DNA from: Chrysaora quinquecirrha
Lineage: Eukaryota; Cnidaria; Scyphozoa; Semaeostomeae; Pelagiidae
Assembly: GCA_014526335.1 (NCBI GenBank)
Contig: JACTAT010000026.1
Span: 1,931,565-1,995,564 of the forward strand
Length of the DNA: 64,000 nt
Direction of reading: 5' to 3'
Part shown: positions 34,538-49,000 of the stretch, piece by piece
Layout of the letters: every line of letters starts with the position of its first letter
Position numbering within the stretch: the stretch's first letter is position 1
Made by a program: the position numbers and the translations under genes
Notes under the pieces: model-generated
The model's input: the letters and a program-made list of their open reading frames with translations, nothing else
Told to the model about the DNA's origin: nothing
The model's database searches: none

Positions 34538-36981
34538 GTAAGCCATTTTGTAATAGCCTCGTGTAGCTTTTCCAACACAACCTCACTTGAGTTTTCAGAA
34601 TTTTTGTGAGTATTTGACTTTCTGTTTTAGTTTAGAGGCCATCTACAAGCATTCTAAATAAATTTTTTAATTGTTAATAAAGAGGAGCAGAGTATCTACA
34701 TGATACTTTGAATAATCTAAGAAATCTCGCAAAATATTTGGGCCCTGGCCAAACGTTCAAACATTCTTTTTCAAATATAAGAAAATTTGCCCTTCAAACA
34801 CAGTTTTTAACGCTTCGCCACAACGTTAAACATTGGTTGTCAAACAATTTTTTGCTTTTGGCAAACAGCGAGTGTTTTTGAATTAGCTAATTCCGCCTGT
34901 CAAAAAATGTTTTGTGACGTAGTCAATCGGTTAAGAATATGTTTTGAGAAATTTGAAATGTTTCAGAAAGCAATGTTTGAAAGTTTGTCATGCATTGCTA
35001 GACCCTACACTGTACTCTTCTTTCTAGCTAAGTTACTTTGAAGTTAGTTTGAAGGGCAAATTTTTGATGTTTGACGAAAATGTTTTAGCTGGGGCGTATT
35101 TTGCGAGATTTTTTTGACTTGTTTGTTTGACAAACAGATTAAAAATGTTTCGCAAACAAATGCTTGAAACTTTGGGCAGTGTATTACACTGTACTCTTCT
35201 TTCTAGATAAAGGGTTTGGCAATGGCCTTACTTTCTTTTCTATTTCTAGATACGTTATTTTACTGAGGCAAGTCTCGAAGAAGGAAAGAAATTTTGGAAA
35301 AAGTATTTTAAAGAAATTGAGTGAATTTATATCGTATTTGGAGAAGCAAACACGAACTGAAAATGAGAAATTATTACCAGAAAAAACAATATTGGGAAAG
35401 TTATATATTTTATTGGAAAATACTTGTTTGAAATCACTAAAATTGGAGAAGATTGAAGGTGAGTCTATGGAGAGAAATTTACTGGGAAACTTAGAAGTTC
35501 TGATAAAAATTGTCATCTTAAAGTCAAATGTGACACTAAAAGAGCAAAAGAAAAATATAAAATTCGAAAATGTTGATAGTGATGGTGAATCTAATTCATT
35601 GACAAGTAGCAGCCTCCCTTTCAATAAAGACTCAGATGGAGGCCAAAATAACATGGTACCAGGGGAGGAACTATCAGAATTGTCAAGAGATTTGCTATCA
35701 AAACTATGTACTTGTAGCGTGGAGTTGTTGCTCAGCAAAAAGAAATTAGTTTATCTCAGTTTTATGTGCAATGTAATGAGTGATATCAAAGACAAATCAA
35801 CGCTCGTCGAGTTAATTAAACTCATACTGGATACGAGGCAAAATCTTATTGATGGATCTGAAAACGAGGCTGGATACTCCGAAGATTTATTGAGCTTAGG
35901 AAACGAGTCTATTTCGCGTTTTATAACTCCAGTTGTTGAGGAGAGTATTTCATTGGAAGCCTCGTTTTGGAACTCATTGGACTGCCAAGAGGCTGTCGTT
36001 GGCATGCTGTGTAGCATTTTGATGTTCATTGATAGCGGTAGAAGAAACGACTTTTTAACTACAGTGGATGGGTTCTGCTCAAGACCGTTATTACACTGTC
36101 TTCTTGTGGAAAAGGTAAGATGATTTTTACATGATACATGAAGTATTCATCTCCGTATACTGTACATTATTTTTGAATACTATTCTTTTTCGGGATGTCT
36201 AATTTCCTTGACAAGCGGGTGAAATGCTGAAGCTGGAATGCTGTATTTAGCATCAGTCGCTAAGATCTCAAGCTTTCATCTCCGTTCATTGTAAATGGTT
36301 TGGGATGGGAATACCATTCTCTTTTGAGATATATCTTTTTACTTGACAAGCCTAATGCACTGTAGATTTGTGATAAATAATGACAAGCCTTTAAAGGACT
36401 GAGCACGCAATGACGGATTTAGAGAAGGTCGACGGGGCAACTGCCCCCTCCAACGTCAGAAGCACTCTTGCGACCCTGTCTGCTCATGAACTTCGATAAA
36501 TCAACAACGACAACAACAACCTACGCCCTTGTTTTTGGCCATAGCGATCCTGGAAGTAAACTGTAGTAGTTGTTGTTTTGTGGCTGTTAATATTTTTTCA
36601 CAAATGTATGTCCTATTTGTGATTTATCGTAGGTATTAGCTTGTGTGGACGTAGACACAGTCATGCTTTGGTTCAGCAATGGTGAATGTTGGAATCGTTT
36701 GATCAACTATATTTCCCAATGTCTAATGTCTTCAGATGAAGAAGCTGAGACTAACACTGATTATCATATATGGAAATGTATTCAGCAATGCTTGTTTTAC
36801 GATGCAGGGGAAGGTACTCTTTTTATTTGTTTATAGGCATGCCTAAGCCTCATCTTTGTGATTTCCTAGTCAGTTGATGATGATGATGGTGATAATAATG
36901 ATGATGATGATGATGAAGAAGAAGATGATGATAATGATCATCATCATCATCATCATGATCATGATAATGATTATGATTATC

Positions 36982-37020
<39 letters not shown>

Positions 37021-40000
37021 GCGATAATCATGATGAGGATGAGAATGATAATGATGATCATGATGGCGACGACGATGATGATGTTGATGATGATGACGAT
37101 TACGATGATGAAGATGATGATTATTATTATGATGATTTTGATTATCATGGCAATTATAATGATCATGATGATTATGATGATGCTCATGATGATGGTCTTG
37201 GCGACTACAGTATGATAATGATGATGACCATGATGAAGACGATCATATTGGTGATTGTGATGATGATAATGTTGACGATGATGATGCTGATAATGATGAT
37301 AATGATGGTGGTGATGATGACGACGATCATGATCATGATGGTGATGATGATGATGATGACAACGATCGTGATGATGTTGGTGATGATGATGGTGATTCTT
37401 GTTATGCTGTTTGATTATTGATTGCTTTTTTTTCGTTTGTAAAACACAGAAATTTGTTTGCCTTTAGTCCCCTGTTAAATTCTGAGAAGACTGAGCGATT
37501 ATTCATAACATTCAAGAATTATCTTACTTCCTTTGAGTCTGATCAAGATCCAAAAAGTGCCTACGAATCTTGCTTATCATGACCGAAGTTTATAAAAGGG
37601 GAAGTGAAAATGTAAACAATCGACTACATTAATTTTTTAAAATTTCTTTGCGTCTTAAGTTGTCTGACTTATTAACTGTTTGAAGTTTCTCTGATTTCTG
37701 GAAAACATTTTTTTCAAGTTCAAAAGAACAGTCTTCTTAATATGACATATTTCTTCCCTTCAGGAAACTATTCCAATTCTGATAACAGATCTGCTGTTTG
37801 CAGCTTTCCAAGTAACTTTCAGAATAGAGGATGGTAAGTACGATTTGTTGCTAGTTGTCTAAGAGTCGACTAGATGGATTAAGATGTGGCTAAACTAAAG
37901 GCCTGGCTAAACTAGGAGACACGTGGAGCGCGACATTCTATTCAGCGTGTCTCTCAGGGAGGCTAAACATTTCAGTGACAAGCGAACAACGTGTCCCCCG
38001 AGTCGCGGAGACAAGAAATGTTTCTGCTGTCTCCCAGAAACAGCTGCGTGTCTGTCGCTACAATTTTTGCCGCGTGCTACAAAGTTATCGAGATGGCTAA
38101 ACTGGGAAACATCAAGGGGACATGTCACATCTGTCTTATTTAATGTCTTATTGAATCATCATCAAATTACTTTTTCTAGATGAAGTATTAACTCAGAGTA
38201 ACGAAATGCTTCATCATGGCTTGGATCTTCTTCGCGTTTCCTCATCAGAAAAGATGAAAGAATTCTTGCAAAGAATCGCATATTGGTTGAAGAAAACTTG
38301 TCATGAAATCCGGGATTTGACGAGGTTTTTAGATCCTTTTGTTTTATTACGTCTGAACAGTTTTATTAATTCTACTGGTCTTCCCGCTGTATTCCGCGAG
38401 CTGATTTGTGCTTTAATACATCGCTGGAGCAGCGGAGCGTAGTGGGCTCAAGGTCTATGTTCCAAGGTTTGACTCAAATTTGTGTTTAAACATAATCATG
38501 CGTACTTTCTGACCGGCGCATTTCGATCCGCATCTGGGCATAAATTCCGCTATAGTCAATTGTTTCGATCTGTTTCTGACGTTTATAATCTGTGGAGTTT
38601 CAAGCGAAAAAGAGCTTTCACGTATGTCCAAAAATAGTTTCGCTGTTTCTCTTGATATTAAAACTTTATACCAATAGTTCAAATTTTCTTAGTTTGTTGT
38701 GGTTAATAAAGTTCGGTGTTCCTAGAAGAACTAAAGCCAACAAACAGCTTATTCCCTTAGGCCCTTGTCAAACGATCGAGCAAAATTTTTGACCGTGGCA
38801 GTCGAACATTGCTTGAAAACCTTGAAAAACAATTTTATTTGGTCATGGCCTTATTCCATTGATTCAATTTAAGTAAAAATTTAATTTGTGGTAAATTTTC
38901 TTCATTTTTAGGCTAACAAAACTGGCTTGCTGCACCGTCAACTTGGTGAAATATTTGAACATAAACGATGGTGATGCCACTCAGTCGAATACCGTGAATT
39001 TGCTTGTCAATCAGTTACTGGAATGCAGTGACGTAAAGGCCTTATGCAGTAAGGTATGTTGTTGTTGTTTTTGTTGTTGTTACTTTATTTCGTATGCTGT
39101 ATTTTGAGTAGGCTTTTTATTTCTAGCTTTTTCAGCTAATTTAGGCTTACTGTACTATGCATACCGCATCCAGGCATGGGACCCCTAGTTTAACGTCCCT
39201 TCCAAACGACGGCAGAGTGAGTTAATTAGTTATCCATCTGGAAAATCGCCCATCCAGATGCTGACCTCACACACCCAAGTCTAACTTCAGCTGTCTAACG
39301 AGAACTGACTGAGAAGCGTAGCCAGTCACTCTACAACTTTATACATAAACCAGGGAATTGTTAACATTGAAGCAGGGGAAGGGGGGGGCAACAGTAATAG
39401 TTACAGGACGTAGCAGCCTAGGGAACTGACAGGCTGCAGCCCAACCAATACTTCACAAGAACCAATGTTTCATTATTGTTTGAACGGCCATTAGTTGTTC
39501 CAGTTGTTGAGAAAAAACCAATTGAGCCTCCCAAAATTGTCCAATTTTCTTGTCCAGTTGCCTTGGTTTAACTAAAATCAGTTTAACTTGCAGTTTGAAT
39601 GCTGTATTAATCATTTGTTTCGGTCTGTTGCTGATGTTTATACTCTGAGAAGTGTCAGATGAAAAAAGCTCTTAAGCATGCCCAAAGATTTTTCCGCTGC
39701 TTCTTGACATTTCGAAATTTTGTACCACTCAAAATTATTCACATACACAATAATATGCCAATTCTTCACTTTTTATACTGCCTACAGCCTAGTGTTAGTT
39801 CTTTTCAAATAATATAAGCTCAAAAATAAAAATACACGATATCTTCTATGGACACTGTCATATATTTGATTTTGTAGGGAATTCAATTACTGCCGTCCGT
39901 GTTGTCTGGTTTATTGAACATTACAAATTTGCGTTCAGAGCAAGATGTAACCATCAATCTAAATCAAGATCTGCAGAAAGCCTTAAATTCAGCTGTTTAC

Positions 40001-43000
40001 GGGACACTTCTTCTGTCCAAACTGGAAGCTGACTTAGAAGGTTCAAGCAAAGTATATACGACAGTACTTAATGCTGTTAATCTCTGCGCTTATGGTGATG
40101 AAGAAATGGTACAGAGATATGATCTTGGTTTCGAGGTGAGATTCGCGGCTGGTTTCCATATAGCCTTTTAACAGCCTGCAGCAGTCTGGCCGCCCGTACT
40201 GATGTTTCCATAAGAGAAAACAGGGCTGCGGCACCTGCGGCAGGTTTGATTAATTTATCTTATGACATTCTGCAGAAAGGTGCGCTCAACATTAGCTTTA
40301 GTTTTCTAAATTTTATAACATGGCTGGCGATAAGCAATAAAGGATTGCAGGCAGTCTGCAGTCATCTGTTTCCATTAAAGTTTTCGTTTGTCTAAGGCGC
40401 ATTTGGTGCCTGTCAGAGGTGAACTAAATTCAACCTCTACGACACAGCAGACGGCATGCCGCAGGCGACGCAGACACTTGTTTCCATTAGATGTAAAATT
40501 GCCTGCGATTGCCGCAGATGTCGCAGTCCATGTCACAGACTGTAAGCTACATGGCAACCAGCCTTAAAAGCTTGTCTTAAATGTTCTTCCCTGGGATAGG
40601 AGAGTTCAATACTGAAACTTAAATTTTCATAATACTCCTTAAATGGTGATTATTTTTACAATAACCCCCAACTTGATTCCTGTTGGACTAGCCATAGCAT
40701 TATCCTATGTTTTGTTGCAATTTCTTTTGCAGAACACAGAAAACGTCAAGTCCTCTATACTGCAACTAGAAAACAATTTAAAAGCTTTGCTGAGATTAGA
40801 ACAAGTTGACAAGGAAAATCTTCTCAAGATTTCATTAGAAAGGTAATTCTTTTATCTCTTGAAGATTTATTGTATCTAGTATTTAGCACTGTCTAATTAT
40901 TTCCAGGGGCAAACTGCTTTCTAATTATTTCCAGGCGGCAAACGAATTTAGTTTGGAAATGAACATGCTGACGAATACAGTATGAAATGAACATGCTGAC
41001 GAATGTAATTTGAAATGAACATGCTGACATGCGGCATGAAATAAAACAGTAAATAAACTAAACTTAATACAAATAAACTAATATTAAGTCAAGTCTTTAT
41101 TTATTTCTAGGGCGATGGTAGATGGTGGAGTGCATTTACTAACATTTGACAGACTTTGCAAGATGGTTTCAGAGCTCAACCAATCAGATTTGCCGTCGAG
41201 TGAATTACTTGCGTTGGCATTGTCACGTGGTTACGATGACGTGGATTCAGTGGACGTTTTGAAAGTCGTTTTGACTTATCTCAATGACGTATCAATGATG
41301 AGAGCAATGGTTGAACAATTTTCTGATCAATTGAGTGATGTTTCTGCTGACGATATCCAAGGTTTGCTTTTATATTCAACGTTTTCATATTAAATCCGGC
41401 GCAATTTTAACCTTATCTAGTTTAATCTAACATAATATGCTCGATTGTAATCCAGTTGTGTATAAACTTGTCTAATTGAATGCAATGCTATTGAACCTTA
41501 TCTAATCTAATCTAATCTAATCTAATCTAATCTAATCTAATCTAATCTAATCTAATCTAATCTAATCTTATCTTATCTTATCTAGTTTAATATTGTTTAA
41601 TCTAATCTAATTTAGTTTAATATTATGTAAATTTAGTTTGCTATTGTCTAACCTTATCTAACCTTATCTTACCTTATCTAGTCTTATCTAATCTAGATTA
41701 ATCTAATCAAGTCTATTCCAATTTAGTTTAATCCATAATCCAGTTTAGTCTAGTCTAATGGAATCTAATTTAATCCAATCTAACCTGATCTGATTAAATC
41801 TAGTGACATGTAATCTAATCTAATTTAATTTGAACTAATCCAATCCAATCGAATCCAATCTAGTCTAATCTAACCTAATCTAATCTAGCGTTCAAATCTA
41901 ATCCAATAAGTATTTTAGTCTTATGAAATCTAGTACAGTAATGCTTATCTAATGTAGCGTAATATTGCCTTATCTGTGCTAATCAAACCTTATCTACAGT
42001 TTAATCAAATATAATCTAAACCAAATATAATCTGTGGGCTTGTCTTTCTCAACATAAATACCCTATCTCAACTATCAATGTTCATTGTAACAATGTTTTT
42101 AGAATTCATCTACTTATTCTTATTGTAAATGCTTTCATTTCACTTTACATTTCAATTTAACGGCCAAGAAAACGTGAGCTCTGCTTCTCTTGGGTCGTGT
42201 AGTAAACAATACTTTTGAACCTTGTATTTAGATTTGTATACTTTGAAAAACTGAATTCACTTGCATTGAATTCTACAGGGTTTAGCAGATGCCTAGATCT
42301 ATGCATGACGTCACTTATGAAATGGCAGCAAGTCCTTCAAGACACTGAGGAAAAGTCACATGACTTTACCGATGTTGTTATAACAATAATGAATCAGCTG
42401 ATTGGATGGAAAGACAATGCACAAGAAGCTCTTTTGTTTGCAACTGACCTATCAGAAGTCGAGATTTCCTTACTTGATGTTAACATTAAAATAATAAGGC
42501 TCATATGTTTCGTCTTGGCTGCTGCACCTGAAAGTCTTGAAGCTACTCACTGGGATTTCATACTGTGCAGTTTAGCCTCGTGGATTCAGGTAATTTAATA
42601 TACAATAATTACTCGATTCGGCACACACATTAGAACAATGTTTATTTTATACCGCATTCATTAGCATCTTCATTTCGTATCGTATTCATCAGCACCTTCG
42701 TTTCATACTGTTTTCACTAGCAACTTCATTTCATACCGTACTAATTGGCATCTTCATTTCATACCATCTTCATTAGCATCTTCTTTCCATGCCGTACTAA
42801 TTGGCATCTTCATTCCATACCGTCTTCATCTTCATAAATCATATATAAATCATATAAATGTAATTAAGGGGCTAAAAGGCTAACGCCTATAAAACCCTGA
42901 GTTTAAGCATTTAAAATAATCAGTTAGTACAAAAGTTATATTTTTCATCGCGACGGAAACTGTCATATAGTTTTTCAAAATTCAGTACATTATCAGCATT

Positions 43001-46000
43001 TACTATTTCTTTTTCAATGAATTCCATTCATTGATGACTCTCTGTGAGAAAAAGTGTTTTCTTATGTCCAGCCTTGACTTGTTTACGACTATTTTGAATT
43101 CGTGTCCTCTTGTTCTATTATTGTTTATCTTGAAAAATCTAGAGCTCTCAGTATCAATAAGACCATGGAATAATTTAAATGTTGTTATCATATCCCCTCG
43201 TCTCCTTCTGTAAAGCAGAGTTGGCAATTTTAAAATTCGTAGTCTCTCATTATATGACAGATGGCTGATGCTACGTACTAGTTTTGTTGCTCGTCTTTGT
43301 ATAGATTCAAGTTGTTTTCATGCTTTTTGAGATAGGGATTCCATACAGGAACGGATGATTCGAGTAGTGGTCTAACAAGACTTTTATAAAGATTGATAAA
43401 ACTTCTGTGTCCATAAACGTCATTGTTCTCTTAATTGATGCTAGTACACCTTGTGCTTTCCTGCATATTTCAGAGATATGTTTATCGAATTTTAATTTAC
43501 TGTCAATGATGACACCAAGGTCTTTCATTTCTTCAACTTTCGAGATCTCTACTGGGGTACCATTATTAATTGTTAAGGTATATCTTTGAAAACTGTCGTT
43601 GCAATTTCCAAGTCGTAAAATTTACATTTTGCGGGTTTATAGGTAGCTGCTGCGTTTTCGAACAGTCACAGATTTTGTTATGTCCCTCTGAATTTTGGAA
43701 TGGTTTCCTTTTTCCTTTGCATACAATTTAATATCATCTGCAAACATTTTAACCTTGCAGAACTCGATATGACTGGTCAGGTCGTTGACAAATAACAGAA
43801 ATAGTAAAGGTCCAAGTACACTGCCCTGGGGGACTCCACTGGTTACTGTCACCCAATCAGATTTGCATCCGTTTAAAACAACTCTCTGCTTCCGATTTTC
43901 TAAAAAGCTCCCAATCCAATCATAGAGATTACCACTGATACCATAAAGTCTTAACTTGTTTAATAATCGTTTGTGTGGTACCGAATCAAACGCTTTAGCG
44001 AAGTCGAAATAGATAATATCCACATGATCTCCGTTATCAAGGTAAGCGGTCCAATCTTCTAACGCTTCAAGTATCATTAGCATCTTCATTTCATACCGTC
44101 TTCATTAGCATCTTCTTTTCATGCCGTACTAATTGCCATCTTCATTTCATACCGTTTTCATCTTCATCAGCATCTTCTTTTCATACCTTGTTCATTAGTA
44201 TCTTCATTTCATACCATATTCATTAGCATCTTAATTCGTACTGTATTCATTCTTTTCAGACTTGCGAAGATAACCTCTCAACTATTTCTCAAGACCCTGC
44301 AAAATGATTTTTGGTTTCGAAGCGTTCAATTTGTGTGCATGTGCAGGATTAGCATTTGAAAGGCTAATCGGTAAGAAATTATGATTTTATTTTTATTTAT
44401 CTGCAAATATGCTCTTTAAGTGCTGGTGTAATACAGCCAAAGGCTCTTCTCCCGTTTGACTTTTGTGTTTTGGCTATGTTGAGAGGTAAATCATGTATTG
44501 AGAAACACATATGTTTCATTTTAGGTACAAATGTCTTGGTAAGCAATGTGATAAAACCTGAACTTGGAGTGAGTTGTATTTCTCGTATAAGCAATGCATG
44601 GAGAGAAAGGAATCCAGGGACGATTACAGACGACCTCTTATCAGAATGGCAAGAATTCTTTGCTCCTGCTATTTATAAAGGTGTCTACATGCTCTACAAA
44701 GAGACTCTCTGTGAGTATATACTATACTGCAGCTAACCTTCTGTTTTAACCGTGTTGGTCTATTTTGGTCTTTTACTGCATTTCAATGATTTTAAGGGTT
44801 TTAAGTATAACACGCCCAATAATTTTCTATTTATATATAAAAGTTCTTTTTTTTTAATTCAAGTACTCTCCACTACTAAATAAACGAGGGCTCTTTATAA
44901 GCAGATGGGGTGGAAATTTTTAACTCGTGAGATATAATAGTACTGTATCTATTAGAAACGTAAGGCTTTGACCGGGCTCTTCTCAACAACAAAAAATCTT
45001 GCTTACATTGAAAATCTGAGAAATTATTCAACGGGGGTCCTAATAAGCTCGAGGATGGGTATATTTTCGAAAAAGAATTGAGCCTCCCCCGTTTTTTTTG
45101 GCCCTGAAGACCTGAAGAGTAGATTCTGAGATATCAGCAAATTTTACCCAGATTTTAGCGTCGTGTTTCTTATAAGGTTGCACTTGTTAATGAAATATAC
45201 ATTGTTCTATTCTTAACTTTATCCAGCTTTATTTCCTTTGCAGCAATGGTATCAGAATCAAGTCAATCTTCTAAAGACAATAAAACTGCATTATCTTTAC
45301 ATTTACTTCAGTCACTAAGCTGTGCACTAGATTCCATACCAGCAATGGTGTTCATAGACATAATCATTTGTAAACAATCTATTGAAGAGCAGCTAGCAAC
45401 TGGAGCCACTCAGCAAAATCTTGAATCACGTGACTTCTCATTCGATAAAAAGCAAATCTCCTTGATACAAGAGACGGTTGATTTGCTTTCCACGCAGCTG
45501 ATGTCAGAGTTTTGTTGTGTTCAGACTGTGGCTATGTCGCTGCTATGCAAGTAAGTAAAGCTACTAATAGACCTTTCAAAGAGGCCTGGGTCGACAAGAC
45601 ATTTTTATGGCAAATGGTAGACATCTCCAGTAAGGGAATCCTCTCCAAGTGCAACGACTGGAATCGTGGTCGTTTGAGGAGAGCTAGTGTAGCAAACTTT
45701 TCTCAAAATTCGCGAAAAAAAAAGACAAAGAGAGAAAAGGAATTCGCGACAATAAATTTTGTAAATAACTGCAGAAAAGGACCGAAGTAAAGGTAGTTAT
45801 TCAGTAAACATAGCTACGCAATTTGCTGTGAAATGCTCTTCCTTAACTTAATACGTTCTACATCATTCCAGGATGATTGATCACGTGCACGCTGCCATAG
45901 CAACCATGACGGATGAATCGACAGAAGGAGATGAATGTGACTTAGTACGGTAAGTACTTCATGTTGGCCGATTTTCTTCATACCGAGGCTTTTTGATTAT

Positions 46001-49000
46001 TAGCATTATCAACTAAATCATATTCGTCGTCTTCATCATCAGCATCATCATGGTCATCAACATCATGGTCGTCATGATCATCGATCATGATCATCATGAT
46101 CATCATCATCATCGTCATCATCAGCAATAGCATCACCAGCATCACCCATCATCATCACCATCATCATCATCGGAATCATCGTCATGATAATACGTTATTG
46201 ACTGTAATAAATTAATTATTTAATCAACCATGTATCATTGTATTTCTAGTTCTTTTCCTGATAAGATGCATTCCGTCCTTGAAACTTGCCAAGACATCAT
46301 AATCCGCCATCTTGATGACCAATCAATCAAAATTGGTGCATATTTAAACCAAGTACCAGCAGACGAACTAAAAACAAATTTCCTTGGTTACATGTTCTCA
46401 TGGCAGTGTATTCTGCGCATGTTCCGTGGAGCCGAGGCTGATCAAAGAGCTGCTTATGCGAATTTCTTTCGAAAGAGAGGCTTGGTTGGTCCGCTGTTGA
46501 GAATCCTATTCAGTCTTTTACCGTATGAAGCAGGCAGCTTATTGGCAGGAAGAAGCGTTTCAATCAAAGGTATTATCTTCTTGCTTTTTGCTTTCGAACT
46601 TCGGCCTTTGCAATTCATCTAGACTTATTACCTTAGTGGCAGTTCTCGCTGTTGGGCTCAACTGGAGGACGGTCAAACTACCAGTCTGAAGTTTGAGTGA
46701 TCTCGGTTTCGTGTTAGTCTCGATTTGATAAGTGATAACTGGGATACAGGTAATAAGTCTAATTATCATCTTGCCTTTTTCTGTTCCAATTTCGGCCTTT
46801 GCAATTCTTGTGAGAAACACCAAACGTTACACGCAGCGGGAGGGTTCTTCCAATTTTAAATTTTCAAACAATAGGCGTGCCCGAGTCGACTCGGTTACTT
46901 TTTCGACAACAATTTCCCCTATATATGGGTCTGTTTTTCATTAAAATCAAAAAATCTCTTCAAATGGGTACAATAATCTATAAATGCTTGTATACTACCT
47001 TCGCTACAATGTATAACGATACTAAGGCCCTGTCTAAACGATCAAATATTGATAAACATTTGAGATTTGCTTATCAAATAATGTTTGAACGTTAGGCCAC
47101 GTCACAAACATTGCGTGTCGAACATTTTGCTTGATACAAGCATAGAATGTTTTGAAATTTTCCCAAAACATGTGTAAAGCAATCTTTTGAGAACGATCAA
47201 ATATTGTTAGTCAAACATTCACACGTCACAAACATTGCTTGAAAAGCAAGAATTGTTTGAAAGTTCAAAACATTGTTTGCTTGATGCAAGCAAAAAGTGT
47301 TGGTTGAGAGCTGTTTTGTGATGTCGCCTAACAAGCAGTCAAACATTTTGCTTCATAGCAAATGTCAATTGTTTGACCAACAATGATTGATCATTCGACC
47401 AGGACCGTATCGTTCGGCCACGTCACAAAACATTGCTTTACAAACAAAATTTGCTTAGTATTGTTTTCAAAAATTTCAAAAAACCTTTTTAACTTGTCTC
47501 AAGCAGCAAATTTTTTACAACGAGGCCAAACGGTCCAACATTGTTTCAATAAAAAATTTCAAAAGTTTGATAAACAATGTTTGACTGTTTGACTTGCTTA
47601 ACTACAATTTTTATCACTTATTTCAGGTGAAAAGGTCTCTCTTCATATCTTAAGGCTATGTGCATTCCAAGTATACCTCTCTGCACTGGAATGCATACCG
47701 GCAGTCATTAGATCATGGTGTAATAATAACATGGATAGAAAAGGTTCAAGCATCATAGAAAGGTAAGGTCCTTGGGGAACCTCATCTTCTGGTACTTTTG
47801 TGAAACAGATACCGTAAATGCTATGATAAACGCCTTGTGCGTTTATTTAACTTTTGAGATTGAAAGGAGGGCGTTTATTGGACACGGGTGTTTAATAGAA
47901 GCTCGGTGTTTACACTATATGTTTTAGAGTTTATAGAAAAGTTTAGTTAAAGAATCCTAAAAACCCTATTCTTGCACACCTTAACATAAATAGCATTAAA
48001 AATAAATTTTGTGAGCTCAAAGATTTAGTCATAGCAAGCTCATATGATTGCATAGTAATCGGAGAAACAAAACTGGATGACACATTTTCTACTTCTCAAT
48101 TTCTAATACCTGGCTACAAGTCGCCACATCGTGCTGACAGAAACGTCTATGGTGGTGGCCTTCTCGTTTACATCAAAGAATCTCTCAAAAGTAAGAGAAT
48201 TGAAAATTTTGAAGACAAAGGAATAGAAAATATATGCTTTGAATTAAACCTAAGAAAAGAAAAATGGGCTGTCATTGCTGCATACAACCCACCAAGCGCT
48301 GATAATGACAAATTCAAAAATTCTTTAATAACATCAATAGACAAATTAACTTTAAATTACGACAACTTAATTATTATAGGTGATCTCAATTTAGCTCCAG
48401 ATAATCAATACCTTAAAACGATATGTTCTTCCCTTGGGATGAAAAATCTTATCAAAGAGCCTACTTGCTATAAGCCACATTGTAATCCTTCTTTGATTGA
48501 TGTTATTCTAACTAATCGCAAACATAACTTTAAAAACAGCACAACGATTGAAACAAGTCTAAGTGACTTTCATAAACTAATTCTGACAACCTTGAAATCG
48601 TCTCTTCCAAAACACCATCCTAACATTACTCACTACAGAGACTTTAGTAAATTCAATGAAGAAGCATTCTGTCGAGAATTAATTCAAGTGTAAGAAAAAT
48701 CAAAATTGTTTGACAGATAACTCCGAACTAAATTTTCATCTAATACCGATAGGAGCTCTAAGGCAAATAATTACAAATCTAAATCATAAAAAGCGTGTGG
48801 TCATGATATGATAAACGCAAAATTTTGAAAGTTTCAGTTGATGTTATCCTTAGACCACTTCTACATGTTCTAAACAAATGCATTGAGCAAGGGACCTTTC
48901 CTAGATCACTAAAAAGGCAATTGTTACTCCTGTGTATAAGAAAAAGATCCCTTTAATAAGGAAAACTATAGACCAATAAGCTTACTTACAACGTTTTCTA

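Noticed and set aside
35184..35738. 184-codon open frame on the minus strand
   Set aside because: It is the antisense shadow of LTN1 exon 10, which has family homology on the + strand.
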